From 188UL27-1 sp038526275 (GTDB lineage Bacteria > Pseudomonadota > Alphaproteobacteria > Rhodobacterales > Rhodobacteraceae): a DNA stretch of 23,439 nucleotides. The stretch is taken from the NCBI GenBank assembly GCA_038526275.1, contig JBCBGY010000051.1, positions 1 to 23,439 of the forward strand, read 5' to 3'. Positions 1 to 7,714 of this stretch are shown here, in pieces. How positions within the stretch are numbered: position 1 is the first letter of the stretch; each line of letters starts with the position of its first letter. The notes under the pieces are model-generated. The model was not told the origin of the DNA. It searched no databases and saw only the letters and a list, made by a program, of their open reading frames with translations. Both the position numbers and the translations under genes were made by a program.

Positions 1-2078
1 TGTTTCGCTACAAGGATTTGGCCGGGTGGTGGTCCAATCCTCACCACGAGCGAACGGGTGGCGTTCGGAAGGCGAACCCAACCGCTTGGCAACCTGCGTC
101 AAAACCGATCTGGTTTACGGAATATGGCTGTGCGGCGTTGGACAAGGCGACCAACCAGCCGAACAAGTTCATCGATCCGAAGTCATCAGAAAGCAACTTG
201 CCCTATTTCTCGAAGGGGGCGCGCGATGATCTTATCCAGGCGCAGTATGTCCGCGCCATGGATCGGTACTGGGGAGATGCCGCCAACAATCCGGTATCCA
301 ATCTTTACGGCGGACCGATGGTCGACATGGAGAATGCTTTTGTCTGGGCCTGGGATGCGCGACCTTACCCCAACTTTCCCGGCAACACGGTCTTGTGGTC
401 AGATGGCGAGAATTACGCGCGCGGGCATTGGCTGAATGGGCGCACGTCGAACGAGACTTTGGCGGCGGTTGTGGCAGAGATTTGTGCGCGGGCAGGTCTG
501 AGCGAGGTGGATGTCAGTGGCCTTTTCGGCCTTGTGCGAGGCTACTCGGTCAATGACCTGAGTGGCGGCCGGGCTGCGTTGCAACCTTTGATGCTGGCCT
601 ACGGGTTTCAAGCCATCGAACGTGACGGGGTGCTGCAGTTTCGAATGCGTGACGGAGTGGCCAAAGCCGTGCGCGAGACTGGTTCCCTGGCTTTCGTGTC
701 CGATATTGGGTCCGATATCGAGACCGTTCGTGCCCCGGAAGCAGAAACGGCGGGACGGGTACGATTGTCTTTCATTGAAGCCGACGGTGACTTTGAAGCG
801 CGGTCTGCCGAGGCCATTTTCCCTGATGAACAGGCATTCGCCGTGTCCCATTCGGACATTCCGCTTATTCTGAGTCGGGCCGAGGCCCGGGCTATTGTCG
901 AACGGTGGCTGACGGAATCCCGCATTGCGCGCGACACCGCACGATTTGCCTTGCCGCCTTCGGATGTGGCGCTGGGGGCTGGGGATGTGGTGAGAATCCA
1001 TCCCTCCGGATCCAACTACCGGATCGATTCCGTGGAACTGGCGGAGGCGCGGATCGTTGAGGCTGTTCGGGTGGAGGATGAGATCTATGCTCCGAGCCCC
1101 GGTTTGGAAGAAGAGGTTGCGCCGCGCCCGCACGTGCCAGCTATGCCGGTCGAGCACCAGTTTCTGGATTTGCCGCTGCTGACCGGCAACGAGGTGGCGC
1201 ATGCCCCCCACCTAGCTGCTGCCGCGTCGCCTTGGACGGGACCTGTGGCTGTATATCAGGGCTTGTCCGACAGCGGATACGTTTTGAATACCGAGATTGA
1301 ACGCCCTTCGATCATTGGAGAGACGTTGAGCGACCTGCCAGAGGGGCCTGTTGGCCTGTGGGATCGCGGAAACGTTTTGCATCTGGAAGTGATTGGCGGT
1401 GGTCTGTCTTCGGCGGAGCGGGGTGATGTTCTGAACGGGACGAATGCCTTGGCTCTGGGCGATGGCAGCGCCGCCAATTGGGAAATTGTCCAGTTCGCTG
1501 AGGCGGATTTGGTGGCCGCCGACACCTACGAACTACGCGGGCTTTTGCGCGGGCAGGCGGGGACCGATGCGACAATGCCAACCGTTTGGCCCGCCGGGAG
1601 CCGGGCTGTGCTATTGGATGGTCGCCCGCAGCAGATTGACCTGCCTGTTTCGGCCAGGGGGCTTGATCGTCACTATCGTATTGGTCCTTCTGCCTTAGCG
1701 TATGATGCCCCGTCCTACGAACTTGATGTGGTGGCTTTTGAGGGTATCGGACTACGTCCCTATGCCCCGGTTCATTTGCGCGGCGCGCGAGATGTTTCTG
1801 GCGATCTGCATGTGCGTTGGATCCGGCGGACCCGGATTGATGGCGACAGTTGGGCCGGGTTTGAGGTGCCGTTGGGGGAAGGTGCCGAACTGTACCTGAT
1901 CAAGGTCGTCTCGGCTGGCACCGCGCTGCGTACCGAACTCGTTGGTACGCCAAGTTGGACCTATTCCGCCGTGGATCAGGCGAGCGATGGGGTAACCGGC
2001 CCTTTTGATATTCAGGTTGCACAGGTTTCGGACCGTTTCGGTCCTGGCCCCTTCAGGAGGATTACGATCAATGACTGA
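1..2078 (+). CDS. GTA tail-tip / host-specificity protein (ORF15 type), 5'-truncated by window edge
   Basis: The reading frame is already open at base 3 and has no plausible start, so this is the last 691 residues of a longer protein. The family (R. capsulatus GTA ORF15, a baseplate/tail-tip protein) is known to be about 1300 residues. The visible N-terminal part matches the end of the GTA TIM-barrel, glycoside-hydrolase-like domain; the stretch WFTEYGCAALDKATNQPNKF holds a glutamate placed like a hydrolase acidic residue. Next comes the conserved block NAFVWAWDARPYPNFP with WSDGENYARGHWLNGR, then a phage-tail-type beta-rich domain and the Rcc01698-like C-terminal region. The stop lies inside the start region of the next gene (8-base overlap), which fits one late-gene transcript. 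Identity as a GTA gene rather than a prophage gene is inferred from this architecture and the lack of other phage genes to the right; the upstream cluster is outside the window. Confidence 0.9.
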   Translation, partial: FRYKDLAGWWSNPHHERTGGVRKANPTAWQPASKPIWFTEYGCAALDKATNQPNKFIDPKSSESNLPYFSKGARDDLIQAQYVRAMDRYWGDAANNPVSNLYGGPMVDMENAFVWAWDARPYPNFPGNTVLWSDGENYARGHWLNGRTSNETLAAVVAEICARAGLSEVDVSGLFGLVRGYSVNDLSGGRAALQPLMLAYGFQAIERDGVLQFRMRDGVAKAVRETGSLAFVSDIGSDIETVRAPEAETAGRVRLSFIEADGDFEARSAEAIFPDEQAFAVSHSDIPLILSRAEARAIVERWLTESRIARDTARFALPPSDVALGAGDVVRIHPSGSNYRIDSVELAEARIVEAVRVEDEIYAPSPGLEEEVAPRPHVPAMPVEHQFLDLPLLTGNEVAHAPHLAAAASPWTGPVAVYQGLSDSGYVLNTEIERPSIIGETLSDLPEGPVGLWDRGNVLHLEVIGGGLSSAERGDVLNGTNALALGDGSAANWEIVQFAEADLVAADTYELRGLLRGQAGTDATMPTVWPAGSRAVLLDGRPQQIDLPVSARGLDRHYRIGPSALAYDAPSYELDVVAFEGIGLRPYAPVHLRGARDVSGDLHVRWIRRTRIDGDSWAGFEVPLGEGAELYLIKVVSAGTALRTELVGTPSWTYSAVDQASDGVTGPFDIQVAQVSDRFGPGPFRRITIND

Positions 2079-2781
2079 GACCGCTCGATTGAGCCTGCCC
2101 CTGGTGCAAGCCGCACAGGCGCAGAAACATGTCACCGTAAACGAGGCGTTGGCCCGATTGGACGGGTTGGTCCAGTTGCGGATCGTTTCGCTGGATCTGA
2201 CCGCACCACCGACACCGGTGGATGGCGCAGTTTATGCAGTTCCCGCTGGCGCATCAGGCGATTGGTTCGGGCAAGACGGAGCCCTGGCGCTGGCGATTGG
2301 CGGTGGTTGGGAGTTTGTGACGCCAGAGTCTGGATGGACTGCTACGCTGATTGCGGATGGGCGCCAGGTGCAATGGTCTGGAACGACCTGGGAGACCGTT
2401 CCATTGGCCCAGTCGACGAGTGGTGCGTCAGCCGGGTTCGAAATCTTGAGTTTCGAACATGATGTGGCGGCTGGTGCCAGCGACATAACGGCGATTTCGA
2501 TTCCGGCGAACGCCATGGTATTTGCGGTGTCCGCCAGAGTGACCTCAACGATCACCGGATCATTGAGCAACTGGCAGATGGGGACAGGCGGCGCGAGCGA
2601 CCGGTTCGGGTCTGGCCTGGGCCCTGGCATGGGATCTTTCGCGAATGGCGTGCTGTCGCAGCCATTGACTTACTATTCCGATACCCCATTGGTCCTCACG
2701 GCCGAAGGCGGGACGTTCGACGGAGGCGGGCAACTTAGCATTGCGATCCACTATATGCGCTTTGCGCTGCCGGAGGTTTGA
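2071..2781 (+). CDS. DUF2793 domain protein, probable GTA tail-fibre/attachment protein
   Basis: Encodes 236 residues starting MTETARLSLPLVQAAQAQKH, which is the typical opening of DUF2793 proteins (LxLP.VQAAQAQKHVTVNEAL). ATG 2071 is preferred because AGGAGG lies at 2055-2060 and the start overlaps the preceding stop by 8 bases. The N-terminal part (about 1-120) contains the DUF2793 core with GDWFGQDGALALAIGGGWEF and a W-rich end. The last 110 residues are Gly/Ser/Thr-rich with a beta-sandwich look, as in phage fibre tips or carbohydrate-binding heads. DUF2793 proteins are common in phage tail fibres and often sit just after the GTA ORF15 gene in Rhodobacterales. A role in contact with the recipient-cell surface is inference. 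There is no signal peptide or membrane segment. Confidence 0.85.
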   Translation: MTETARLSLPLVQAAQAQKHVTVNEALARLDGLVQLRIVSLDLTAPPTPVDGAVYAVPAGASGDWFGQDGALALAIGGGWEFVTPESGWTATLIADGRQVQWSGTTWETVPLAQSTSGASAGFEILSFEHDVAAGASDITAISIPANAMVFAVSARVTSTITGSLSNWQMGTGGASDRFGSGLGPGMGSFANGVLSQPLTYYSDTPLVLTAEGGTFDGGGQLSIAIHYMRFALPEV

Positions 2782-3089
2782 TGCGACCGGTTGTCTTCAC
2801 GGATGTGGCGTTCGCCGCCCGGGCATTGATGGCATTGCCGCCGGATCAGCGGGCGCACCGCGCCGCCCGGTTGGTTCGGCAAGCTGCCGTTGCGGACCGA
2901 TACCGTCGCCGATTTGGGAAAGCCCACCCGGCTTGGGGCAATGGCAGCCTTCTATCGGCGGCCACGAGGTTGCCCAGATCCCCGATCGAGAGTTTCGAGG
3001 ATCCTGACTATTGCACCTGTTTTTCGCTCGTCCTTCGTGCGTTGCTCCGTGATCGCCGAAATCACTTAGCTAGCGCGGTAGCGGCTTAG
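2781..3089 (+). CDS. small conserved-looking protein of unknown function at the GTA cluster end
   Basis: A 102-residue protein starting MRPVVFTDVAFAARALMALP. Its ATG overlaps the upstream TGA by one base (TGATG), and GGAGG lies 4 bases before it, so translation is probably coupled to the DUF2793 gene. It is rich in Arg and Ala, with an amphipathic first half, the block YRRRFGKAHPAWGNGSLLSA around residues 40-60, and DPDYCTCF near residue 75. There is no signal peptide or transmembrane segment. It resembles a small family seen next to GTA genes in Rhodobacterales (possibly DUF7742), but I cannot confirm that name. It is the last rightward gene before the convergent pdh operon. Function unknown; a packaging or regulatory role in the GTA would be speculation. 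Confidence 0.65.
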   Translation: MRPVVFTDVAFAARALMALPPDQRAHRAARLVRQAAVADRYRRRFGKAHPAWGNGSLLSAATRLPRSPIESFEDPDYCTCFSLVLRALLRDRRNHLASAVAA

Positions 3090-3091
3090 GT

Positions 3092-3113
3092 CGACAACAT
3101 CGTGTGTTGGTCG
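3092..3113. terminator. weak hairpin between convergent GTA-end gene and pdhC
   Basis: The arms CGACAACA (3092-3099) and TGTTGGTCG (3105-3113) pair with one bulged G around a 5-base loop. It lies in the 33-base gap between the two facing stop codons (3089 and 3123), where a bidirectional terminator would be expected. No T-run follows on either strand, so the call rests on position and pairing only. Confidence 0.3.
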
Positions 3114-3122
3114 AAGATTATG

Positions 3123-4424
3123 TCACGCGAGCATTGTCATTGGGTTTTCCAGATTGGCGACAATGGCGGCCAGTAACTGAGCCCCAAGGGCGCCATCAAT
3201 GACACGGTGATCGACGGACAAAGTGACCGACATGACGGTGGCTGTTGTTAGGTCGCCGTCCGCACTGACCACGGGCTTTTTGACACCTGCACCTACGGCA
3301 AGGATCGCACCGTGCGGCGGATTGATGACCGCGTCGAAATTGTCGATGCCGAACATGCCCAGGTTGGAGATCGCAAAGCTGCCACCTTGATATTCGTGCG
3401 GCGCGAGTTTGCGGTCCCGGGCCCGGCTGGCCAAGTCCTTCATTTCCTTTGAGAGAGCGGAGAGTGACTTCATCTCGGCGTCTTTCAGGACCGGCGTGAA
3501 GAGGCCACCTTCGATGGCCACGGCCACGGCCACATCGGACGGTTTGAGTTTTAGCGTCCGGTCACCGGCCCAAACCGCGTTGGCTTCCGGCACCTCTTGA
3601 AGGGCAAGGGCGCAAGCTTTGATGATGAAGTCGTTGACCGAGAGCTTCACCCCTTTGGCTTCCAGTTGCTTATTGAGTTGCGACCGGAAGGCCAGCAGAG
3701 CATCGAGTTGGATGTCACGTCGCAGATAGAAATGCGGGATGGACTGTTTCGCTTCGGTCAGGCGGGCTGCAATGGTTTTGCGCATCCCGTCGAGGGCAAC
3801 CTCTTCGAACTCCCTGTCGGCATAGGTTTTCAGAATGGCCTCGGTGGAAGGACCTGTAGGTACTGCCGTGGGTGCGGGTGCGGCTGCGGGCGTTGCTGGT
3901 TTTGGGGCGACGGTTGCGTTTTCGACATCGGCTTTCACGATGCGTCCGTGCGGACCGGAGCCTTTGATTTGAGCCAGATCGAGCCCCTTGCTCGCCGCGA
4001 TCCGGCGGGCCAGAGGTGAGGCAAAGATCCGGGTGCCGTTTGCAATGGGAGCGGCTGGTGCAGGCGTCGGAGCGGCGGCCGCCTCGGAGCCCCCGCTGGG
4101 GGCCGCCTCCGCGGCCGCGTCGGACGCCGCTGGCGCCTCCGGTGCAGGTGAAGGCGTGGCGCTGATATCGTCGGCGGATTCGCCATCGGCCAGCAAGATG
4201 GCGATTGGGCTGTTGACCTTCACGGCCTCGGTGCCTTCGGCCACGAGGATCTTTCCGATCACGCCTTCATCGACGGCCTCAAATTCCATTGTGGCTTTGT
4301 CGGTTTCGATCTCGGCCAGAAGGTCGCCAGAACTGACTTCATCGCCTTCCTTTACCAGCCATTTGGCCAAGGTGCCTTCTTCCATCGTGGGCGAGAGGGC
4401 GGGCATAAGGATTTCTGTTGTCAC
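3123..4424 (-). CDS. pdhC: dihydrolipoamide acetyltransferase, E2 of pyruvate dehydrogenase
   Basis: E2 takes the acetyl group from E1 on its swinging lipoyl arm and passes it to CoA; it forms the core of the cytoplasmic complex. The protein has 433 residues, a normal length for a one-lipoyl E2. Domains in order: lipoyl domain 1-80, with lysine 43 in ETDKATMEF; an Ala/Pro-rich linker about 84-128; the peripheral subunit-binding domain about 131-168 (FASPLARRIA, GSGPHGRIVKADV); a second Ala/Pro linker; and the catalytic domain from about 205, with the active-site HRVIDG (His406, Asp410). The GTG start at 4424 is chosen because it overlaps the upstream TGA (GTGA), has GAGGAG about 8 bases before it, and starts where the lipoyl domain begins. 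It is the last gene of ftsB-pdhA-pdhB-small gene-pdhC. Confidence 0.97.
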   Translation of the reverse strand: MTTEILMPALSPTMEEGTLAKWLVKEGDEVSSGDLLAEIETDKATMEFEAVDEGVIGKILVAEGTEAVKVNSPIAILLADGESADDISATPSPAPEAPAASDAAAEAAPSGGSEAAAAPTPAPAAPIANGTRIFASPLARRIAASKGLDLAQIKGSGPHGRIVKADVENATVAPKPATPAAAPAPTAVPTGPSTEAILKTYADREFEEVALDGMRKTIAARLTEAKQSIPHFYLRRDIQLDALLAFRSQLNKQLEAKGVKLSVNDFIIKACALALQEVPEANAVWAGDRTLKLKPSDVAVAVAIEGGLFTPVLKDAEMKSLSALSKEMKDLASRARDRKLAPHEYQGGSFAISNLGMFGIDNFDAVINPPHGAILAVGAGVKKPVVSADGDLTTATVMSVTLSVDHRVIDGALGAQLLAAIVANLENPMTMLA

Positions 4425-4693
4425 GTGTCGCACTCCTCGATGCGCATTCTGCTGAACGGGCCGTCTATCCATTGCCCGCGGGACCGGGCAAGGTATGCGG
4501 CCAATATCGTGTTTAGGTTGGCGCGGGCATGGTCAAGTCGGTGTTCGATCGTGTGACGAGGGGCGACGTCTTCGCCCAGAAAGCTCTCGTCCACCGTCAG
4601 TCCGATGAGGCGGTTTCGGTTCTTGAGGATCAACTCAATCGACCGACCGGACTCTATGACTGCGATGCTCACCAACTCCATCAGCCGTATCAC
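4421..4693 (-). CDS. uncharacterised 90-residue protein between pdhB and pdhC
   Basis: The gene begins with GTG inside the pdhB stop (GTGA) and ends in a TGA that overlaps the GTG start of pdhC, so it is coupled by 4-base overlaps on both sides. An in-frame ATG at 4681 (MELVSIAVIE) is an alternative start. The predicted protein has a short beta-like N-terminal half (LVSIAVIESGRSIELILKN) and a helical second half (HTIEHRLDHARANLNTILAA), ending in charged residues with one Cys near the C terminus. It has no signal peptide, membrane segment or recognisable enzyme motif, and I do not recognise the family. Tight embedding in the operon suggests a role connected to the pyruvate dehydrogenase complex, or simply co-expression; the sequence does not decide this. 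Confidence 0.7.
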   Translation of the reverse strand: MIRLMELVSIAVIESGRSIELILKNRNRLIGLTVDESFLGEDVAPRHTIEHRLDHARANLNTILAAYLARSRGQWIDGPFSRMRIEECDT

Positions 4694-6051
4694 CGATAGG
4701 TGACCTGTTTCACTGCGGCGATCACTTCGTCGGTCGTGACAAGCGCCAGCTTTTCCAGATTGGCGGCATAGGGCATGGGCACATCCTTCCCGGCGCAGTT
4801 CAGAACCGGCGCGTCGAGATAGTCAAACGCATGGGTCATGATGTAGGCGCTCAGGTGGTTGCCGATGCAGCCGACCGGGAAACCCTCTTCGACGGTCACA
4901 CAGCGGTTGGTCTTTTGCACGCTGGCGATGACCGTTCCATAATCGAGCGGACGGAGCGTGCGAAGATCGATGACCTCGGCAGAGATCCCTTCTTCTGCCA
5001 GCTTTTCTGCAGCTTCCAAGGCGTAGCCCATGCCAATGCCAAAGCTCACGATGGTGACGTCAGTGCCTTCGCGCCAGATCCGGGCCTTGCCGAAGGGCAC
5101 CGTATAGTCGTCCAACACCGGTACGTCGAAGCTGCGACCGTAGAGGATTTCGTTCTCCAGGAAGATCACAGGGTTCGGATCGCGGATCGCCGATTTCAGC
5201 AAGCCCTTGGCATCAGCGGCCGAGTAGGGCATCGCAACCTTCAGGCCAGGAATGCTCGCATACCAGACGGCATAGTCCTGGCTGTGCTGGGCCCCAACCC
5301 GCGCTGCCGCCCCATTCGGGCCACGGAACACCATCGGGGCCCCCATCTGGCCGCCGGACATGTAAAGCGTTTTGGCCGCAGAGTTAATGATCTGGTCAAT
5401 GGCCTGCATCGCGAAGTTGAAGGTCATGAACTCGACAATCGGCTTTAGGCCACCAAAGGCCGCGCCGACGCCAATCCCGGCAAAGCCATGTTCTGTGATC
5501 GGCGTGTCGATCACCCGTCGGTCACCGAATTCGTCGAGCAAACCCTGGCTGACCTTGTAGGCCCCTTGATATTCGGCGACTTCCTCGCCCATCAGATATA
5601 CCGTTTCGTCCCGGCGCATTTCTTCCGCCATGGCATCGCGCAAGGCTTCGCGCACGGTCGTCGATTTCATCTCGGTTCCCGCAGGAAGGTCCGGCTCAAC
5701 CGGAGCCGGGGCAGGCGCGGCTGCAACTGCTGGTACTGGAGCTTCAGCTTGCACTGGCGCTGAGGCCGTGCCGTTCGCCACCGGGGCAGGGGCGGCGTCA
5801 GCGCTTTCGCCGTCTTCGACCAGGATCGCAATGGGGGTGTTGACCTTTACAGCTTCGGTGCCCTCGGCGATCATGATCCGTCCGATGATCCCTTCATCGA
5901 CGGCCTCAAATTCCATCGTGGCTTTGTCGGTCTCAATTTCAGCGATGATATCGCCGGACGACACGGTATCGCCTTCCTTCACCAACCACTTTGCCAGGGT
6001 GCCTTCTTCCATCGTGGGAGAGAGCGCTGGCATCAAAACTTCTATTGCCAT
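4690..6051 (-). CDS. pdhB: pyruvate dehydrogenase E1 beta subunit with N-terminal lipoyl domain
   Basis: With E1 alpha it forms the thiamine-diphosphate enzyme that decarboxylates pyruvate and acetylates the lipoyl group of E2. The protein has 453 residues, about 120 more than a plain E1 beta, because residues 1-80 are a full lipoyl domain (lysine 43 in ETDKATMEF) followed by an Ala/Pro linker to about residue 125. This fused form is known in alphaproteobacteria such as Sinorhizobium and Zymomonas. The E1 beta part begins at TVREALRDAMAEEMRRD and shows MGEEVAEYQGAYKVSQGL, DTPITEHGFAGIGVGAA and the C-terminal transketolase domain (VIDLRTLRPLD, EEGFPVGCIG). ATG 6051 has GAGGAAG upstream and begins the lipoyl domain directly. 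The 90-base gap to pdhA contains a hairpin; the downstream gene overlaps it by 4 bases. Confidence 0.97.
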   Translation of the reverse strand: MAIEVLMPALSPTMEEGTLAKWLVKEGDTVSSGDIIAEIETDKATMEFEAVDEGIIGRIMIAEGTEAVKVNTPIAILVEDGESADAAPAPVANGTASAPVQAEAPVPAVAAAPAPAPVEPDLPAGTEMKSTTVREALRDAMAEEMRRDETVYLMGEEVAEYQGAYKVSQGLLDEFGDRRVIDTPITEHGFAGIGVGAAFGGLKPIVEFMTFNFAMQAIDQIINSAAKTLYMSGGQMGAPMVFRGPNGAAARVGAQHSQDYAVWYASIPGLKVAMPYSAADAKGLLKSAIRDPNPVIFLENEILYGRSFDVPVLDDYTVPFGKARIWREGTDVTIVSFGIGMGYALEAAEKLAEEGISAEVIDLRTLRPLDYGTVIASVQKTNRCVTVEEGFPVGCIGNHLSAYIMTHAFDYLDAPVLNCAGKDVPMPYAANLEKLALVTTDEVIAAVKQVTYR

Positions 6052-6110
6052 GGATCGACTTCCTCGTTTCGTCCGCTTTGGCGGGTGCACATTGCCTGCG
6101 TCACCCAAGC

Positions 6111-6138
6111 AAAATGGGAGGCTCGACGGCCTCCCTTT
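6111..6138 (-). terminator. GC-rich hairpin with short T-run between pdhA and pdhB (attenuator or processing site)
   Basis: Arms GGGAGGC (6116-6122) and GCCTCCC (6129-6135) form a perfect 7-base stem with a 6-base loop. On the minus strand the stem starts 6 bases after the pdhA stop and is followed by ATTTT, like a weak intrinsic terminator. Because pdhB and pdhC lie downstream in the same direction, partial termination or 3'-end protection of the pdhA message is more likely than a full stop. This is inference. Confidence 0.55.
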
Positions 6139-6141
6139 GGC

Positions 6142-7131
6142 TCACGCGTAAATGTCGGTGGTCAGTTCCGACAAGGCGGGCTCTGGGCTTTCCTTGGAGA
6201 ATTCCGCGGCCTCGTTCACGATGGCCTTGATCTCCTTGTCGACCTCTTTCAACTCGTCTTCGGTCGCATGTTTCCCGGTCAGAAGCATTTCACGCACATG
6301 TTCGATTGCGTCGCGCTGTTCGCGCATCTTCTGTACTTCTTCCCGCGTCCGGTACTTGGCCGGGTCCGACATGGAATGCCCGCGATAGCGATAGGTCATG
6401 ACCTCCAGGATATAGGGGCCCTTACCGGCGCGGCAGTGTGCGATGGCCTTCTCGCCCGCGGCTTTTACGGCCAGTACATCCATCCCGTCGACTTCTTCGC
6501 CCGGGATGCCGTAGGCAGCACCGCGTTGCCAAAGGCTTGGTGACTTGGTCGAACGTTTGACACTGGTGCCCATAGCGTACTGGTTGTTTTCAATGACGAA
6601 AATCACCGGCAGGTCCCAAAGTTCGGCCATATTGTAGGTCTCGTAGACCTGACCCTGATTGGCCGCGCCATCGCCGAAATAGGCAAACGTAACCCGGTCA
6701 TTGCCCAGATACTTATCCGCAAAGGCCAAACCGGCGCCAATCGGAACCTGCGCGCCAACAATGCCATGGCCGCCGTAGAAATGCTTCTCTTTCGAGAACA
6801 TATGCATCGAGCCGCCTTTGCCCTTGGAATAGCCGCCTTCGCGCCCGGTCAGTTCGGCCATCACGCCCTTCGGGTCCATCCCGCAGGCCAGCATATGGCC
6901 GTGATCACGGTAGGAGGTGACACGTTTGTCGCCTTCATCCGCTGCGGCTTCCAACCCGACAACCACAGCTTCCTGGCCGATATAAAGGTGACAGAAGCCG
7001 CCGATCAAACCCATGCCGTAAAGCTGGCCCGCCTTTTCTTCGAACCGGCGGATCAACAACATTTCGCGGTAGTAGTGGAGGAGATCTTCTTTCGAAACGT
7101 TGGGCTTTTTCGTCGTCCTTCGTGCCGCCAT
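6142..7131 (-). CDS. pdhA: pyruvate dehydrogenase E1 alpha subunit
   Basis: The protein has 329 residues, a normal length for the alpha subunit of the heterotetrameric E1. The thiamine-diphosphate/Mg motif runs from GDG at 153-155 (FAYFGDGAANQGQVYE) to NN at 182-183 (VIENNQYAMGTS). Other family blocks are RRFEEKAGQLYGMGLIGGF near the N terminus, SYRDHGHMLACGMDP, GGKGGSMHMF-like KGKGGSMHMF, and the phosphorylation-loop equivalent YRYRGHSMSDP at 247-257. ATG 7131 is chosen because it has GGGAGC upstream and because residues before it would be unlike the family. It lies 84 bases after ftsB; that gap holds a 14-base AT palindrome, so pdhA may have its own promoter. It supplies acetyl-CoA for the TCA cycle from the pyruvate made by glycolysis. 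Confidence 0.97.
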   Translation of the reverse strand: MAARRTTKKPNVSKEDLLHYYREMLLIRRFEEKAGQLYGMGLIGGFCHLYIGQEAVVVGLEAAADEGDKRVTSYRDHGHMLACGMDPKGVMAELTGREGGYSKGKGGSMHMFSKEKHFYGGHGIVGAQVPIGAGLAFADKYLGNDRVTFAYFGDGAANQGQVYETYNMAELWDLPVIFVIENNQYAMGTSVKRSTKSPSLWQRGAAYGIPGEEVDGMDVLAVKAAGEKAIAHCRAGKGPYILEVMTYRYRGHSMSDPAKYRTREEVQKMREQRDAIEHVREMLLTGKHATEDELKEVDKEIKAIVNEAAEFSKESPEPALSELTTDIYA

Positions 7132-7151
7132 GGCAGGCTCCCGTCGAAATA

Positions 7152-7165
7152 GTTTAATATTAAAC
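7152..7165. promoter_or_regulatory. perfect 14-base AT-rich palindrome upstream of pdhA
   Basis: GTTTAATATTAAAC is its own reverse complement. It ends 20 bases before the pdhA ATG, in the ftsB-pdhA gap, and is strongly AT-rich within GC-rich surroundings. On the minus strand it contains TAATAT, which could be part of a -10 element. It could be an operator or an operator overlapping a promoter; no known binding-site family is assigned. Confidence 0.45.
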
Positions 7166-7215
7166 CAACCTTTAGCCGAGCCTTGCGGGATTGCCCACCT
7201 CAAATTGTGCGAAGG

Positions 7216-7518
7216 TCACCGGAAAACGATTTCATCCGACCGGATCAGGCCCAGAACATCACGCGCCTGTTGATCCAGCAGATCGATATCCAGGTAAGTG
7301 TCTGAAAGGCGGCGGGTTTTGTTGCGCATCTGATCAACTTCGGCCAGCAGGCGGGTCCGTTCGGTCTCGAGCCCCTGTAATTCGGCTGTGATTTCAATCC
7401 GTCGGAACAGCCCGAAATCGCCCTGGACGGCGGCGAACGTAAAATAAATTGCCAAGGAGAAGGTCACGGCAAAATAAATGACCACGGCCAAAGCCGGGCG
7501 TTTTTCCGAACTGCTCAT
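7216..7518 (-). CDS. ftsB: septum formation initiator, FtsB/DivIC family
   Basis: FtsB is a small inner-membrane division protein that forms a complex with FtsL and FtsQ at the septum. The 100-residue protein fits the family: a short cytoplasmic N terminus (MSSSEKRPA), one transmembrane helix at about 9-30 (ALAVVIYFAVTFSLAIYFTF), then a periplasmic coiled coil at about 40-72 (ITAELQGLETERTRLLAEVD, RNKTRRLSD), ending in DLLDQQARDVLGLIRSDEIV, which is typical of alphaproteobacterial members. It is the first gene of the leftward group, upstream of pdhA, an arrangement common in alphaproteobacteria. Sequence conservation in this family is low, so the gene symbol rests on size, topology and position. 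Confidence 0.88.
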   Translation of the reverse strand: MSSSEKRPALAVVIYFAVTFSLAIYFTFAAVQGDFGLFRRIEITAELQGLETERTRLLAEVDQMRNKTRRLSDTYLDIDLLDQQARDVLGLIRSDEIVFR

Positions 7519-7714
7519 GCTTGCCTCAAGGCACCCGTTGTCTAAGGCCTCTGTCGGGCCGTTACCGGGGAACCTGCCACACTTGATTCGTTATGGAAAC
7601 TCTCAATCGCGGTGGCGTCACGGGCCGGCAGAACTGTCACCTGCAAGTCGCAACCAAGCGTTAATGTTCTTGTTTTATTCCGCTGGTCGAGCTAATCAGA
7701 AAGGGCAAAGATCG

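Noticed and set aside
399..1211. Long open frame on the minus strand opposite the GTA tail gene.
   Set aside because: It is fully antisense to a well-recognised gene, has no start signals and no family features; high GC gives long chance frames.
4075..4120. Very GC-rich inverted-repeat-like stretch within pdhC.
   Set aside because: It encodes the Ala/Pro/Gly/Ser linker between lipoyl and binding domains; repeated Ala and Gly codons explain the symmetry.
7519..7714. Divergent gap between ftsB and the VPLPA gene examined for a small RNA or riboswitch.
   Set aside because: No conserved riboswitch-like core, strong hairpin with T-run, or tRNA-like fold was seen; it probably holds ordinary promoters.
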